Part shown: piece by piece, positions 14,750 through 26,494 of the stretch
Layout: every line of letters starts with the position of its first letter
Position numbering within the stretch: position 1 is the stretch's first letter
Assembly (NCBI GenBank): GCA_029204225.1
Contig: CM055095.1
Coordinates: 50,292,841 to 50,356,840 of the forward strand
Source of the DNA: Diphasiastrum complanatum
Taxonomy: Eukaryota > Streptophyta > Lycopodiopsida > Lycopodiales > Lycopodiaceae
DNA: 64,000 bases
Reading direction: 5' to 3'
The notes under the pieces: model-generated
Database searches by the model: none
Told to the model about the DNA's origin: nothing
What the model saw: only the letters and a program-made list of their open reading frames with translations
Program-made: the position numbers and the translations under genes

Positions 14750-15027
14750 ATAAAAGTTTACTTTGGCATTATAGACTTGGTCACTTGAATCATTCTTTGT
14801 ACAACACATGTCTATTAAGCAGTCTATTTTACTTGATCTTGACTATCTAGATAGGAAAATTGAATTACATGTCTATCAAGACTGTATAGTCGGTAAGCAG
14901 GCTAGGAAACCATTTAGATTAAGCCATCAACATGTTGCTAGAGGATTGTTAGATATTGTACATACAGATTTATGTGGCCCAATGCTAAATCCTTCATTAA
15001 AGGATACAAAGTATTTTATGTTGGATT
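14750..15027 (+). pseudogene. Ty1/copia relic: GAG_pre-integrase and integrase N-terminus
   Basis: Plus-strand copia fragment. LWHYRLGHLNHSLYN is the pre-integrase motif; after a frameshift come IVGKQARKPFRLSHQ and LLDIVHTDLCGPM, the end of the integrase zinc finger and the first catalytic Asp block. It stops abruptly near 15027 where minus-strand copia sequence begins. The plus-strand relic at 26495 may be a continuation of the same old element with the middle lost. Confidence 0.7.
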
Positions 15028-15029
15028 AG

Positions 15030-18000
15030 TCTCCTTCTTACCAATCGTCTAATCAGTTTTAACCTTCATCCATTGTTTATCCAGTTCTGCGGATTTTTCC
15101 TTGTTTTTATACAGTCTGCAAAATTACAAGTGTTTTTACATAGTTTGCAAAGATGAAAATAGTTTATTCCGCAAGTGGTAAGGTAAATCAAGCTCCCTAC
15201 TAACTGCCTATACAGTGTAGCATCAAATGATTGTGACTCATCAAGCTTAGAAAGCTTTTTACCTTGTTCAATAGGAGTATTGACTGGTTTGCAATCCTGC
15301 AACCTAAACCTGTGCAGCAACTCTTTGATATACTTCACCTGTGTTAAACCCACTTTGTGTCCTTTTTTCCACACCTCTACTGCAAGGCAATAATACATCA
15401 GGCTGAGATATATCATCTCGAATTGTTCCATGAGGTCTTTCTTGATCATGTCTATCATCTCTTGATTATTTTCCGTGATAATCAAGTCATCAACATAAAG
15501 AGCAATCAAAGCAACCATACCATCAAAGCATAAGACATATAGATTTGGATTAGAATGTGTTCTCACCAGCCCCTTTGAACGAAAGTAGGCATCAATCTTG
15601 CTATACCATGCATGTGGTGCATGTTTAAGACCATAAAGTGCTTTCTTCAAGCGACATACTTTATTTTCCTGTCCCTTCGCTACAAAGCCTTCAGGTTGAT
15701 CCATGAACACCTCTTCTTCTAACTCACCATTTAGAAAAGCAGATTTCACATCCATCTGATGCAAAGGCCAACCAAAATGTGAAGCTAAAGCAACAAGTAG
15801 ACGTAGAGTATTCCACTTACATACTGGCGCAAAGGTCTCCTCATAGTCGATGCCTTTACTTTGTGCATACCCTTTGATCACCAATCTTGCCTTGTGTTGT
15901 GCTATACTTCCATCTGCATGGTACTTAGTCCTGTATACCCATTTGCAACCAATGGGTTTCTTGCCAACTTGTGGTTCTACTAAGTCCCATGTGCTATGCT
16001 TAGAAATTGACTCCATCTCCTCTCCCATGGCCTTGACCCAAATGTCATCATCCTTCGCTTCACCATAAGTCGAAGGTTCTTTGCCTTGAATAATGCTAGA
16101 TAAGAGAGCATAATTTGCTTCATCCCTTTCAGGTTGTGTCTTCTCTCTTGTTGATCTTCGTAGCTCTCCCTGGCTAGATGATCTTGTAAAGTCATCCATG
16201 TCGTGGCTCTCCAACAATCTCTCAAACCATTTAGAGAGCTTCCTATCAGGTGATCGGCTTCCTGGTGAAAATGTATCCCACGGTACATCCTTCTCCTTGT
16301 GTTTGTCACCTGCAAATTCAATCCTTCTTGCACCAAAAGGTTTGTCTCTACCTCTCCAACCCGTCTCTTGAGGTTGAGTAGTAGTATCTTGAGATGTATC
16401 CTCATATTCATCACTCAGAAGGTCAATGAATGGATCATCATCAGAAGGTATCCTCACTATACCATCTTTCCCACTGGATGTATCTATCTTCTCAGCATCC
16501 TCGTCTTCATACATCTTGGATTCATCAAAGATAACATCTCGGCTTACATGGATTTTGTTTTCTACTGGATCAAAACATCTATAGCCCCTCACACATTCAT
16601 CATATCCTAGGAATATACACTTAATAGCTTTTACATCAAGTTTACGTCTCAAGTTCTTTGGAATGTGTACAAAGGCCTTACATCCAAAGATTCGCAAGTG
16701 GTTCACCTTTGGCTTCTTCTTCGTGAATGCTTCCTCAGGTGTTATCTTTGGTATGGCAATGGTAGGACGTCTATTTTGAAGATAGACTGTCGTACTGCAT
16801 GCTTCTGACCAAAAATCTTTTGGTAGTTTCATCTCAGCTAGCATAGATCTAGCACTTTTCACAATCGTACGATTCTTGCACTCAGCTACACCATTGAGAG
16901 CAGGAGTATGAGCTTGCTTAAATTGTCTTTTAATCCCACATTTATCACAAAGATCATTGAAGTCATTAGATTTACTCACCTCCACTATCTGATCTTACGA
17001 CTTTGATCTTCCTACCTGTCTGATTTTCAACCAATGCTTTGAAGCTCTTGAAATTGTCAAATGCATCCGATTTTTTCTTCAAGAAGTAGATCCACGTCTT
17101 ACGTGACATATCATCAATAAAGGTCATGAAATAGAAGGCTTTACCTAAGGACATGGTCCTCATAGGCCTGCATAAATCTGTGTGGATTTAATCCAGGATG
17201 TTCTTTGCTCTTGCAACACCACCTTTATAGAACTTCTCTCGATGTTGCTTCCCATATACACATGATTTGCACATCGATTTCAAGTGGTCTTCTATAGTAA
17301 GCAATCATGTTACCATCTCCAATTTTCTCATCAAACTGAGGCTTCCCAAGTTCAAGTGACCAAGCCTCTTATGCCACAACTCAGTTTGCAATAGAATGGA
17401 CGATACGAGTCCATGTTGCCCCTTGATTGTAGCATTCAACGTATACAATTTTGTATTGGGCTCCCTTACTCCATCCGCAATAACTTTGAACTTTCGGTTT
17501 ACATCCTTCACAAAGCAACGATCATGGGCAAATTCCACTTTCAACTTTTGATCAATAATGACTCCAACAGAAAGTAGATTTTTCTTCAAACCTAGTACGT
17601 AAAGTACCTCCCTGATCATCCTGCTTTTGCCATCAGGTAGTTGGATTGAAAGGGTACCTATCCCCTTGATCTTGCCTAGCTCACCATTTGCTTGTGAAAC
17701 AGACGTTCCATTATTCAACACCTTCAAGCTACTGAACCAATTCTTGTTACCTATCATGTGTCTTGTGGCTCCCGAGTCAATATACCACGCTTGATCATCT
17801 TGATTGGATGACAATGCAGATATGAAGATGCTAGAGTCTTCAATCTCACCCTCATCGACAAGGTTACCTGCTTGCTTTGGTTTCCCCTTACCTTGTTCCG
17901 CCAGGAATTTGCGACATTCACTCTTCCAATGGCCCTTTTTACCACAATGGAAGCACTTGCCTTTCTTCTTGGTCTTACTAGAAGATCCCTCATCCTCCTG

Positions 18001-18715
18001 AGTCTTGGCAAATTGCTGCTTAGACTTCTTCTTGCCCTTGCCCTTGCCTTGTTTTTGGCATGTCGCAAGTGCCTGATCGTCAGTATTTTGATGTCTAGCT
18101 TTCACCATTTCTCGTCATTGCTCTTTCTGCATCAAGATTCCTATGAGCTCGTCAAAGGTTGGAAATCTTTCTCTTGATGCTATTCCGCTCACAAACATCT
18201 GATAGGGTTCTGCAATGCCGCACAATGCATTGTGCACCAGCTCCACATCACGTATGCGCTCACCAATAGAATGCAGTTCATCCCTCATTGTCTTGATTCT
18301 GGTCATGTACGTTTGAATGTGCTCTCCTTGTTCCATTCGGGCACTATTCAGCTTTGACTTTAGAAACACAATTCTTGATGGATTTGACGTCTCGAACTAT
18401 TCCTTTAGCACATCCCATGCATGTCTGGGTGTAACAGCATCACAAATGTGGGTAATGATGTGATCCTTCACTGACAAGTTAATGAAGGTCAAAGCTTTCC
18501 TCATCTTTTTGTCAAACACTTTCATATCCGCTTCATTTGACGGCCTTCTCTCATCACCTGTGACGACTTCCCACACGTCTTTCTCTATCAGTATGTTTTT
18601 CATTTTGAATTTCCACACTGCATAGTTGGAAATCCCGTCCAATTTGCTACTTTCACTCAAAATGGACTCTCCCATGTTTGTCATCGCAAAACTGTTTGAA
18701 ACTTCTGACATAGAC
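15030..18715 (-). pseudogene. Ty1/copia gag-pol relic (Co-A)
   Basis: Read right to left. Gag begins at 18711 (MSEVSNSFAMTNMGES) and continues at 18369-18115 after stops; CCHC knuckle CFHCGKKGHWKSEC (about 17945); aspartic protease WYIDSGATRHMIG (about 17790); pre-integrase LWHKRLGHLN (about 17370); integrase 17305-16900, broken by stops near 17190; then a 639-residue open frame 16985-15066 with integrase C-terminus (GVAECKNRT, FLGYDECVRGYRCFDP) and reverse transcriptase (ARLVIKGYAQSKGIDYEETF, QMDVKSAFLNGELEEEV, YGLKHAPHAWYSKID, catalytic ALYVDDLIIT). The RT core is the best preserved in the window. Sequence fails after LVGSLIYLTT (about 15180), so RNase H and the 3' LTR are absent. Its leader and 5' LTR are displaced to 26000-26494 by the insertion of element 19965-25994. 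Confidence 0.88.
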
Positions 18716-19276
18716 TAAACACAATATGCCGAGGCCAACTGTGATGTCAGAAGTTGAAAATAATGACTGCACTTTTTCCCTTACCAGGCCACTCGTCGCT
18801 TTTCCACCAATTTGAAAGCCAAATCAGCGTCACCTTCCGAAATGCACTCAGTCATCAACTCCCAACTACGTGCCCAGTGGAATGGTGAAATCACTTTTGG
18901 TGCACTTCGAACACTTTCTCTGCTATAATCACTCTGTTTTCTATACCGTACTTGCAGGTACCGTCTGGGTGCCCTTCGTTTGGAGGTTATAGCCTTTCGT
19001 TTGAGTCAAAACGGGCAAAGGACCCAAAAATAGAGGCTTTTCCTTGTTTTTGAACCGTTTCTTCACTTTGAAGAAACTTCACTCTTCACTTGTGAAGAGA
19101 CCCAACTCAACTTTCACTTTGAAAATTTTTTATGAAGTTGAAGGCCAGATTGCACTTCAATTCTTCAGGGCCCTCTTCAATTGAATCCAATAGTGGCCTT
19201 TGATCCTACGGCTTACATTTGTCTCCCCACGCTCAAACCTCACCGTTGATTCACCTCATCATCGAATAGATGGCTG
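18716..19276 (-). other. Co-A leader region, non-coding
   Basis: No reading frame supported. Lies between the Co-A gag start and a displaced copia fragment; most simply untranslated leader or decayed element DNA. Confidence 0.4.
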
Positions 19277-19590
19277 TTAGCAATTTGGGGCTGGTGACAG
19301 ATCATAGTATTGTCTATCCAAACCTTCATAGCTAACAGGATCATCATTGGTCATTGTCTTGCTCTCATTGACTCTGACATCTCTCACTGTCTTCACATTG
19401 TTCGTGTCTGGCATGTAGACTCTATAGTATGACGAATTGTTGTCATATCCTACCAGAAATCTATGTTCAGCTTTTGCATCAAACTTCTTTCGAAGCTTAT
19501 CAAGAATATGTGCATAAGCTACACAACTATGGGCTCTTCCAGTTGCGGATTCCCTCAAATACACAACGGTCCAATTCACACTGGCTGCAC
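19277..19590 (-). pseudogene. Ty1/copia integrase-RT linker fragment
   Basis: Minus-strand frame with VAYAHILDKLRKKFDAKAEH, RFLVGYDNNSSYYRVYMPDT and VKTVRDVRVNESK, matching the segment between copia integrase and reverse transcriptase. It sits upstream of the Co-A gag, where pol should not be, so it is a rearranged piece or remnant of another copy. Confidence 0.75.
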
Positions 19591-19964
19591 GCGACCTCCA
19601 CGACTCATCTCCTTCTCTTGCTTACCAGCTATGGCTTTACTAGGATTTTCAATTGCCTTGCAGAACGCGATCCAGCACCCTCTCTGATGTGCGGCCGCCC
19701 ACGACCTTCTCTAATTTTGCTTAACTGAGCAGGGCGCTCTCCTTCCAACTTTTATAGCTCCAAAAAGGTTCAGAATGGAGAGAAATCTCTGATTTTGTGC
19801 TCCCAAATCCTAGACCAGGGTTTTTCACACTAATCTTTTCTTGGCTTCCAATTCACAGTGTTCTAACAGGCCTATCCTCTTGCTCTGAGGTCGCCCTACT
19901 GCTAGAACTCTGATGCTTCAATCCATTTGTCAAACGGTGTCTGATTGAATGCACACTGACTGCA
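19591..19964 (-). other. Flank of Co-B insertion, Co-A leader
   Basis: Non-coding. Ends with CTGCA (19960-19964), the left target-site sequence of the copia element 19965-25994; the right side reads CTGCG. Confidence 0.45.
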
Positions 19965-20613
19965 TGTGAAAGATTTCAGATCCTTAAGATCCGATCTACT
20001 TGAATGATCTTTGGTTAGAAAGAGAAATACACTACCAATTTCACCAATGTAGAAAAATCAGCATCTACACACAATTTGAGATGCAAACACTAATAGAACT
20101 TGATCAAACTTGAATGAAATGATTATGTACTGTTGATGTCCGTACAAAACCAGCAAGCTACTGTATTTCACATGTGTGGATCCAAAAATAGCAAATATAG
20201 ATCATTCTACACATAGAATTGCAAGCAATCACCAAGATAGTGCACCAATGGATAGTAGAACCCAAGAGAACCATGTATAAGCATGAAATGAGATAGAGAA
20301 GAGAGAAGATGACTCTCTCTACAAGTTACATCCTTTTATAGCAGGTCCAAACCCTATTTGACCACTTGGCTTTCCCACCAAATGCTAACCCTACCAATTT
20401 TGGGTCTAGATTCAATGTACCCAACTTATTCAAATTGAATCTACTCAAACTCGCATTCTATCTTTCCCACACTTTCAAAAAGTGTTTATTCAAATGAAAT
20501 TTAGACTAATGAACTTTGAAAAATCAACCTCTAAGTCTAAAACAAGTTTTGGCCTCAATATGCCAAATATGGAAATATTGCAAAATGTGATGAAACTAGT
20601 TGAATCTTTCACA
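19965..20613 (-). repeat. 3' LTR of Co-B
   Basis: 649 bp, TG...CA termini within the 11-bp inverted ends, nearly identical to 25345-25994. Confidence 0.95.
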
Positions 20614-20623
20614 CTCCCTCTTC
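20614..20623 (-). other. Polypurine tract of Co-B
   Basis: On the minus strand GAAGAGGGAG lies immediately upstream of the 3' LTR. Confidence 0.75.
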
Positions 20624-21178
20624 AACTAGTTTTAGCATAGACTTTGATAATACTCCAAGTGAAGTCCTATGCTTCATGAACAAGTCTTTTCCCAATGCTT
20701 TGGTGAAGATATCAGCTACACATTCCCTTGAAGACACATGTTGAAGCTCCACCTCCTTTGCAATGACTCGCTCCCTCACAAAATGATATTGTATCTCAAT
20801 ATGCTTGCTCCTAGCATGAAAGATAGGATTGGATGCCATTCTTTGGGCTGATTGATTGTCACAAAAGATGATTGGGCTCTCTAAAAAATCTAGCAAGTGA
20901 AGATCCTTGATCATCCTCTTGATCCATACCATCTCTTTGTGCAATGTGTAAGAGCTTTGTACTCGGCCTCACTAGATGACAATGAGATAGTGGCTTGTTT
21001 CTTTGACATCCATGATATAGCTCCATCACCTATGAAAATACAATAAGAACTAATGGATTTCCTATCCATTACATCTCCAGCATAGTCCGAATCTGAAAAT
21101 CCAAAAAGATTAGGTGATGATCCCTCATACAATATGCCAAAATCTCGAGTTCCAATGATGTACCTCAAAACTCACTTT
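20614..21178 (-). pseudogene. Co-B RNase H domain
   Basis: Starts just after the foreign segment with EHWKLGK, then VLRYIIGTRDFGILYEGSS, the usual copia sequence at the end of RT. FSDSDYAGDVMDRKSISSY, SLSSSEAEYKAL, ESPIIFCDNQSAQRMASNP and the C-terminal ARSKHIEIQYHFVRE and ADIFTKALGK blocks follow. The catalytic Asp, Glu and Asp positions are present. One stop near 21150 and a shift near 20940 break the frame. Confidence 0.85.
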
Positions 21179-21179
21179 C

Positions 21180-22280
21180 CTAGCTTCCAATGCTCCTAGC
21201 ATAGTTTTTGCCAATAGAACTTTGATCCATCATAAAAATGATCTTCTTCCTAAGAATAGATCTCCTTTCAATGATCATGTAATGCTCAAAATAGAAACAA
21301 CCATAATTGATATAGAGAATAGTGTCCACTTGGGATGCTTCACTATTTCTTACATCAATTTTACATGTAAAAATGTGACTAGAACATGAAGAATCAAATA
21401 GAATGTAAGTGAGATGATTCCACCATGCTTCCAGCTCTGAACTCTCTGGAAAAATATAGCAAACAAACAATAAATGTGAGTGATCAACTTTTGCTTGCAT
21501 GTCTCCTCCTCCTTTGTCCTTTGTTGCCTTGTATCCACCATGATACTCCATGAATGAGCCTTCATCTTCATCTTGCCACAAGAAACCATCAAACCTTGGA
21601 AATCCATGAGTAGGTGAGTACATAAATGATGCAAATCCAGCACCACATGACTCCATCAACCAAGTAGTTTGCACTAGTCCATCTTCAAGATCTACTTGAC
21701 AGAAGAAAATGACCATGAATTCACCAAAAATTGACAATCTCCAAGTATTGGCACCAAGTAGCTCAACACTTGAGAACTTAGCCATGGATGAGTGACATAA
21801 TGAACCTCCAATAGCTTCATTTCCATCAGCAAAATCAGCCAAGAATGCTAGTACAAATCCAACATCAAAACAATGCTCACCAATGTAGCTAGTTTTACCA
21901 TATCTTGACAATTTGCACACATCCACATGAAATTGCTCAAACATGAGATAGAACAAGTAAAGTAAACTTGAACAACACTTCCTTGCTGCTCCTTTGACCT
22001 TACTTGAGTCTTCAATATTCTGCAAAAACAGATCCATAACACCCTTGCCAATTACCTCTCCTTTGATGCTCTTGACTAGCTCCAAATTGCCAACTTCCCT
22101 TTTGACTAGTTGAAGCGCTTTGAGATCAACCTCTTGATCTTCAACTTGACCATCAAAGTCATTGAACAAAATTTGTTTTCCAGATCCATTACTTGATTTT
22201 ATAGCAAGATAACATCCATCCACTTGCATAGCTCCATGTACACAAGAAGATCCTCCAAAAGATGTTCCACTCTTCATAAG
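21180..22280 (-). other. Foreign open segment replacing copia RT
   Basis: About 1.1 kb, open in the integrase frame for about 370 codons. It has none of the RT blocks (no QMDVKSAFL, no YVDD) that should lie here. The break points are sharp: after MDLEYRSLMKSGT at about 22280 copia similarity stops, and it returns at EHWKLGK at about 21190. The translated segment is rich in Phe, Ser and Cys (for example CSSLLYLFYLMFEQFHVDVC and GFLWQDEDEGSFMEYHGGYK). I do not recognise a family. It may be captured host sequence or non-coding element DNA that happens to be open; such a long run without stops would be unlikely in random AT-rich DNA. Confidence 0.6.
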
Positions 22281-23426
22281 AGATCGATACTCGAGATCCA
22301 TTGCTTGGATCCACTCCTCTTCTTTCCTTGCTTGATCTACACTTGTAGGCTCATCCAAAGAGGTTAGGAAAGCAACATAATTTCCAAAAACTACTTGCTT
22401 ACCCTTTTGATCATATGTGAGCCTTGAAGGTACTTGTCTTTCTCTTGATGTTCTCCTTGGCTTTTGACTTGATGAAGGTCCATCATCACCACCATCCAAA
22501 GTAGGATCCTTCTCATCAACATCAAGAATGTTAGATCCATCTACTTTACCATCAATCATGCTTGAAGACACCTTTGGAATGTTTCCCTCATAAAAAATGA
22601 CATCTCTACCAACAATTACTTTGTTAGTAGAAGGAATGTAAACCTTGTAGGCTTTACTCACCTCACTATATCCAACAAAAATACCTCTTCTTGAAGATGG
22701 ATCCTCCTTGGTCCTATCATCAAGAGTAATGTTGAGATAGTATGTGCATCCAAAGATTCTTAGAAAGTTGACACTCGGCCTCCTCTTGAATAGCATCTCA
22801 AAAGGTGTCCTTCCATCCAAAATAGCACTCGGCCACCTATTGCACAAGAAATTGGCACACAACAAAGCTTGATCCCAAAATGGTTTGTCAAGATTAGCAC
22901 TTAACCTCATAGCTTTAGCACTTTCACATAAATTTCTATTCTTCCTTTCAGCCACTCCATTTTGTTGTGGGGTCCTTGATGTTGTATACTCCGTCTTGAT
23001 CCCATGCTCATCACAAAAGGCCTCGAACTTGTTAGATATGTACTCACCACCATTGTCACCTCTCAAGCACTTGATCTTTGTGGAGAATTGGTTCTCCCTT
23101 GCATTCTTGAACTTGACAAAGACATCATACACTTCATCCTTGCTCTTTAGTAGATAGATCCAACAAAATCTACTAAAATCATCAATGAATGTTACATACA
23201 ACTTAGCTCCACTATTGCTAATTGTAGTAAATCCATGAATATCCGAATGTACAAGTTGAAAAGGCTTTGTAGATCTAGAAATAGATCTAGTATAAGGTAG
23301 TCTATGTGACTTAGACAAAGCACAAGACTCAAAAACATGCTTGTCATTACTTAAGGAACTTGGAAGACCAATCACAACCTTTTTCCTTGCCATTACCTCC
23401 AATGACTTGAAGTTGAGGTGTCCCAT
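22281..23426 (-). CDS. Co-B integrase
   Basis: Copia-type integrase, which inserts the cDNA into chromosomes. The zinc-binding part (MGHLNFKSLEVMARKK...FESCALSKSHR) lacks one expected Cys, replaced by Phe. The catalytic core has VHSDIHGF, CLRGDNGGEYISNKF and QQNGVAERKNR, giving the D, D, E triad. The C-terminal domain has FLRIFGCTYYLNI, GIFVGYSEVSKAYKVY and VIVGRDVIFYEG. It is open for the whole length and runs without a stop into the foreign segment, so a chimeric product ending at 21180 (748 residues from 23426) could be made. It has no separate start; in the family it is cut from a polyprotein. Confidence 0.85.
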
Positions 23427-23513
23427 CCTTTTGTACCAAACCTCTTGAATAGAAATTTTCTCCCTTGTAACACATCCAACTTGGTTAGCAATAACACAAG
23501 CATCAAGTTTGAA

Positions 23514-24744
23514 CTACTTCCCTTGCCTTTTACCTTTTCCAATCAAGGCATCCTTCCTTTTGATCAAACAAGCATCTCCATCAAACTCCACCTTGAGGCC
23601 CTTACTTAGCATTTGACTTACACTAAGCAAATTCTTGGTAATGGATGGAATAAACAAGACATCCTCCAAATGAACATTCCTATTTGTAGAGAGAGAAATA
23701 GAAATTGTGCCAATCCCTTTGATTGCACACTCACCATCATTGGCCGTGTAGTTCACCCTCTTGTCATCTCCATATGCCAACAAAGAAGTGAAGTACTCTT
23801 TGTGAAAGGTCATGTGTGAACTTGCTCCACTATCAATCCACCAAGGATCTAGATCTCCATCATTAGCAAGCATACATGAAGACATCACAAAAGCATCATC
23901 ATTTGCATCTTGCACATCCAAACTATCCTCATCAGGAGTAAGATTACCTTGCTTGTCTCCTTGATCTCTCTTCTTCTTGTAGCACTCACTTGCAAAGTGT
24001 CCTTTGATGCCACAATAGAAGCACTTGAGCTTTGATCTATCCTTCTTTTTGCCACTTGAAGAAGCATCCACTTGATCTTGCCCTTTAGACCACTTGCTTT
24101 TGGTTTTGCCCTTGAATTTGCCCTTTGTGAACATAGCATCCTCTTGAAGTGTCGATGTAGATCCACATCTTGCTTGAAGCCTATATTCCTCATTGATCAA
24201 GATCTCTTGAAGATCCATCAAACTTGGCAAAGTCTTTTGAATAGAATACTTTGAACAATGTTAGCATGAGCATCTAACAAGCCATTAAGAATCACTTGAA
24301 TAAGCTCTCCTTCCTTAATGCTTTCATCTATGCAAGCTAATCATCATTCAATGCTTTCATTCTCAAAACAAAAGTACTTGGACTTTCTTCATTCTTTTGC
24401 AAACAAGAAAAGATTTGCCTTCTTAGATTCAACACTCTAGAAGTAGACTTGGATTAATAAAGCTTCTTCAATAAATTCCAAGCTTCCAAAGATGATGTGC
24501 ACTTACCAATTTCCTTGAGAAGTTCATTGGTAACATTCATCTTTATCATGTGTAGAGCCTTCTTGGCCCTCTTGTCATACCTCAATTGATCTTGTTGTGT
24601 TGCTGGTCTCTCCTCCAAACCTACAACAATATCCAAAACATCATTCATCTCAAGAAGTGACTCCATCCTCACTTTCCATAATGAATAGTTACTTGAGGTA
24701 AGCCTATCACTGGCTTCCAACATGACTCCAATTGAGGTTGCCAT
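23514..24744 (-). pseudogene. Co-B gag and protease
   Basis: Gag begins at 24744 (MATSIGVMLEASDRLTSSNY), is interrupted between 24454 and 24230 by shifts and stops, and resumes with a nucleocapsid knuckle CFYCGIKGHFASEC (about 24000). An aspartic protease follows with WWIDSGASSHMTFHKEYF and the second-half block LEDVLFIPSITKNLLSVSQM. Shifts near 23515 and 24235 mean it cannot make a full polyprotein. Confidence 0.85.
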
Positions 24745-25330
24745 GTAGCAATGACCTGATCTTCTCTTTCAACCTGTTTCAATGCACAAAGCACTCCTTT
24801 GAACAACAACAAATGCTTTCAAAAGAAATCACCAAGATTTGAAACTATCTCACAAATTCTATTCTAGCACTTATCCAAGCAAATCAACACATAGAATCAT
24901 GGAATCTTGATCAACCTATGATCTATCCTCAATCTAATGACTTTTGCCACTTCCTAAGTTTGAAACACACTCAAATGAAGTCCAGCAACCTCACTATCTA
25001 GAGATCCAGTCAAAATTAGGGTTTTGACAAAATCACAAAAATTTGACTATTCCAAATCTACATGCAAATGCTGAAAATTTGATATGCAATCTATAAGCCA
25101 CCACTTAGGCTGAACCAATGATCCAAAAATCGGCCAAATCCAGCATGTGAATTCAAAAAACGGAATTGAACAAGTATATTGACCTATTTAGTGTTTTGAT
25201 CTACAAAAGATCCAATCTACAAAAGCAAAAAATCCAATTTTGGTGTAGAATCCTCTCTAGCATGCTCTAGACTTGATATCTTCACCAAATCATTTGTAGA
25301 TCTGATTTCCTCCTTCATAACCTGAAACAC

Positions 25331-25344
25331 AAGCTCTGATACCA
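25331..25344 (-). other. Primer-binding site of Co-B
   Basis: On the minus strand TGGTATCAGAGCTT directly follows the 5' LTR; complementary to initiator Met-tRNA. Confidence 0.9.
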
Positions 25345-25994
25345 TGTGAAAGATTTCAAATCCTTAAGATCCAATCTACTTGAATGATTTTTGGTTAGAA
25401 AGAGAAATACACTACCAATTTCACCAATGTAGAAAAATCAGCATCTACACACAATTTGAGATGCAAACACTAATAGAACTTGATCAAACTTGAATGAAAT
25501 GATTATGTACTGTTGTTGTCCGTACAAAACCAGCAAGCTACTGTATTTCACACGTGTGGATCCAAAAATAGCAAATATAGATCATTCTACACATAGAATT
25601 GCAAGCAATCACCAAGATAGTGCACCAATGGATAGTAGAATCCAAGAGAACCATGTATAAGCATGAAATGAGATAGAGAAGAGAGAAGATGACTCTCTCC
25701 ACGAGTTACATCCTTTTATAGCAGGTCCAAACCCTATTTGGCCACTTGGCTTTCCCACCAAAATGCTAACCCTACCAATTTTGGGTCTAGATTCAATGTA
25801 CCCAACTTATTCAAATTGAATCTACTCAAACTCACATTCTATCTTTCCCACACTTTCAAAAAGTGTTTATTCAAATGAAATTTAGACTAATGAACTTTGA
25901 AAAATCAACCTCTAAGTCTAAAACAAGTTTTGACCTCAATATGCCAAATATGGAAATATTGCAATATGTGATGAAACTAGTTGAATCTTTCACA
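25345..25994 (-). repeat. 5' LTR of Co-B with TATA box
   Basis: 650-bp LTR in the promoter position. A minus-strand CTATAAAAGG at about 25711-25722 is a good TATA box for the element's transcript. Confidence 0.93.
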
Positions 25995-26255
25995 CTGCGA
26001 ACACCGAATAGCCTGCCTCGGAATTTCAAAATTCTTTTTTCTGAGGTTCTGATTCAGCCGACAACCCTTGTCTCTGAATCCTCACACAGTCTCAAGCTCA
26101 CCAAGCGTTTGTGTGCCAAACTCTCTACACCAGTGCTTCTTCTTTCGTCTTCAACCCGTCGTAGACCTCAAACTCTCAGAAGACAGTTCTCCCGAAGCTC
26201 TCTTCAAGGGCGATGTTGTACTGTGTACACTCCCTGTATGGCTTTGATACCAACT
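25995..26255 (-). other. Co-A leader with primer-binding site
   Basis: Non-coding leader of Co-A, cut from the rest by Co-B. At 26240-26253 the minus strand reads TTGGTATCAAAGCC, a variant initiator Met-tRNA primer site, two bases from the LTR at 26256. Confidence 0.6.
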
Positions 26256-26494
26256 TGGAATTTGCTTCAAACAGAAACACAGATCATGCTACACAGTAAC
26301 ACATACAGAAAACACTCTCCTCAACAAGCTCACATAGCAATTGTATTTCTGAAAATGAAATTACACTATATAGTTTTTCACTCAGGCAACCCATGCATGA
26401 CCCAGGTTGTCGTTGGTGGGACGCGTGTCCCATCAACTTGCCTCGTGGTGAGGCCAACTGATAGGACCCACAGTACAGTAGAAGCAGTGCAACA
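26256..26494 (-). repeat. Probable 5' LTR of Co-A
   Basis: 239-bp segment with TG...CA ends (minus strand: starts TGTTGCACTGC, ends AAATTCCA), next to the primer site. It has an ACTATATAGTG TATA-like element near 26371. No second copy was found in the window because the 3' end of Co-A is lost, so limits are inferred. Confidence 0.5.

Larger units (their letters stand above)
19965..25994 (-). mobile_element. Complete Ty1/copia element lacking RT (Co-B)
   Basis: 6030-bp minus-strand LTR retrotransposon. LTRs of 649 bp (19965-20613) and 650 bp (25345-25994) begin TGTGAAAGATT and end AATCTTTCACA, an 11-bp inverted terminus. Flanks CTGCA and CTGCG are a 5-bp target duplication with one change. 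PBS and PPT are in place. I count roughly 13 LTR differences, so about 98% identity. Order on the minus strand: gag (24744), zinc knuckle and protease, integrase, then foreign sequence where the reverse transcriptase should be (22280-21180), then RNase H (21178-20614). Gag and RNase H carry frame breaks, but integrase runs in one frame into the foreign part. Probably mobilised in trans. Confidence 0.93.
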
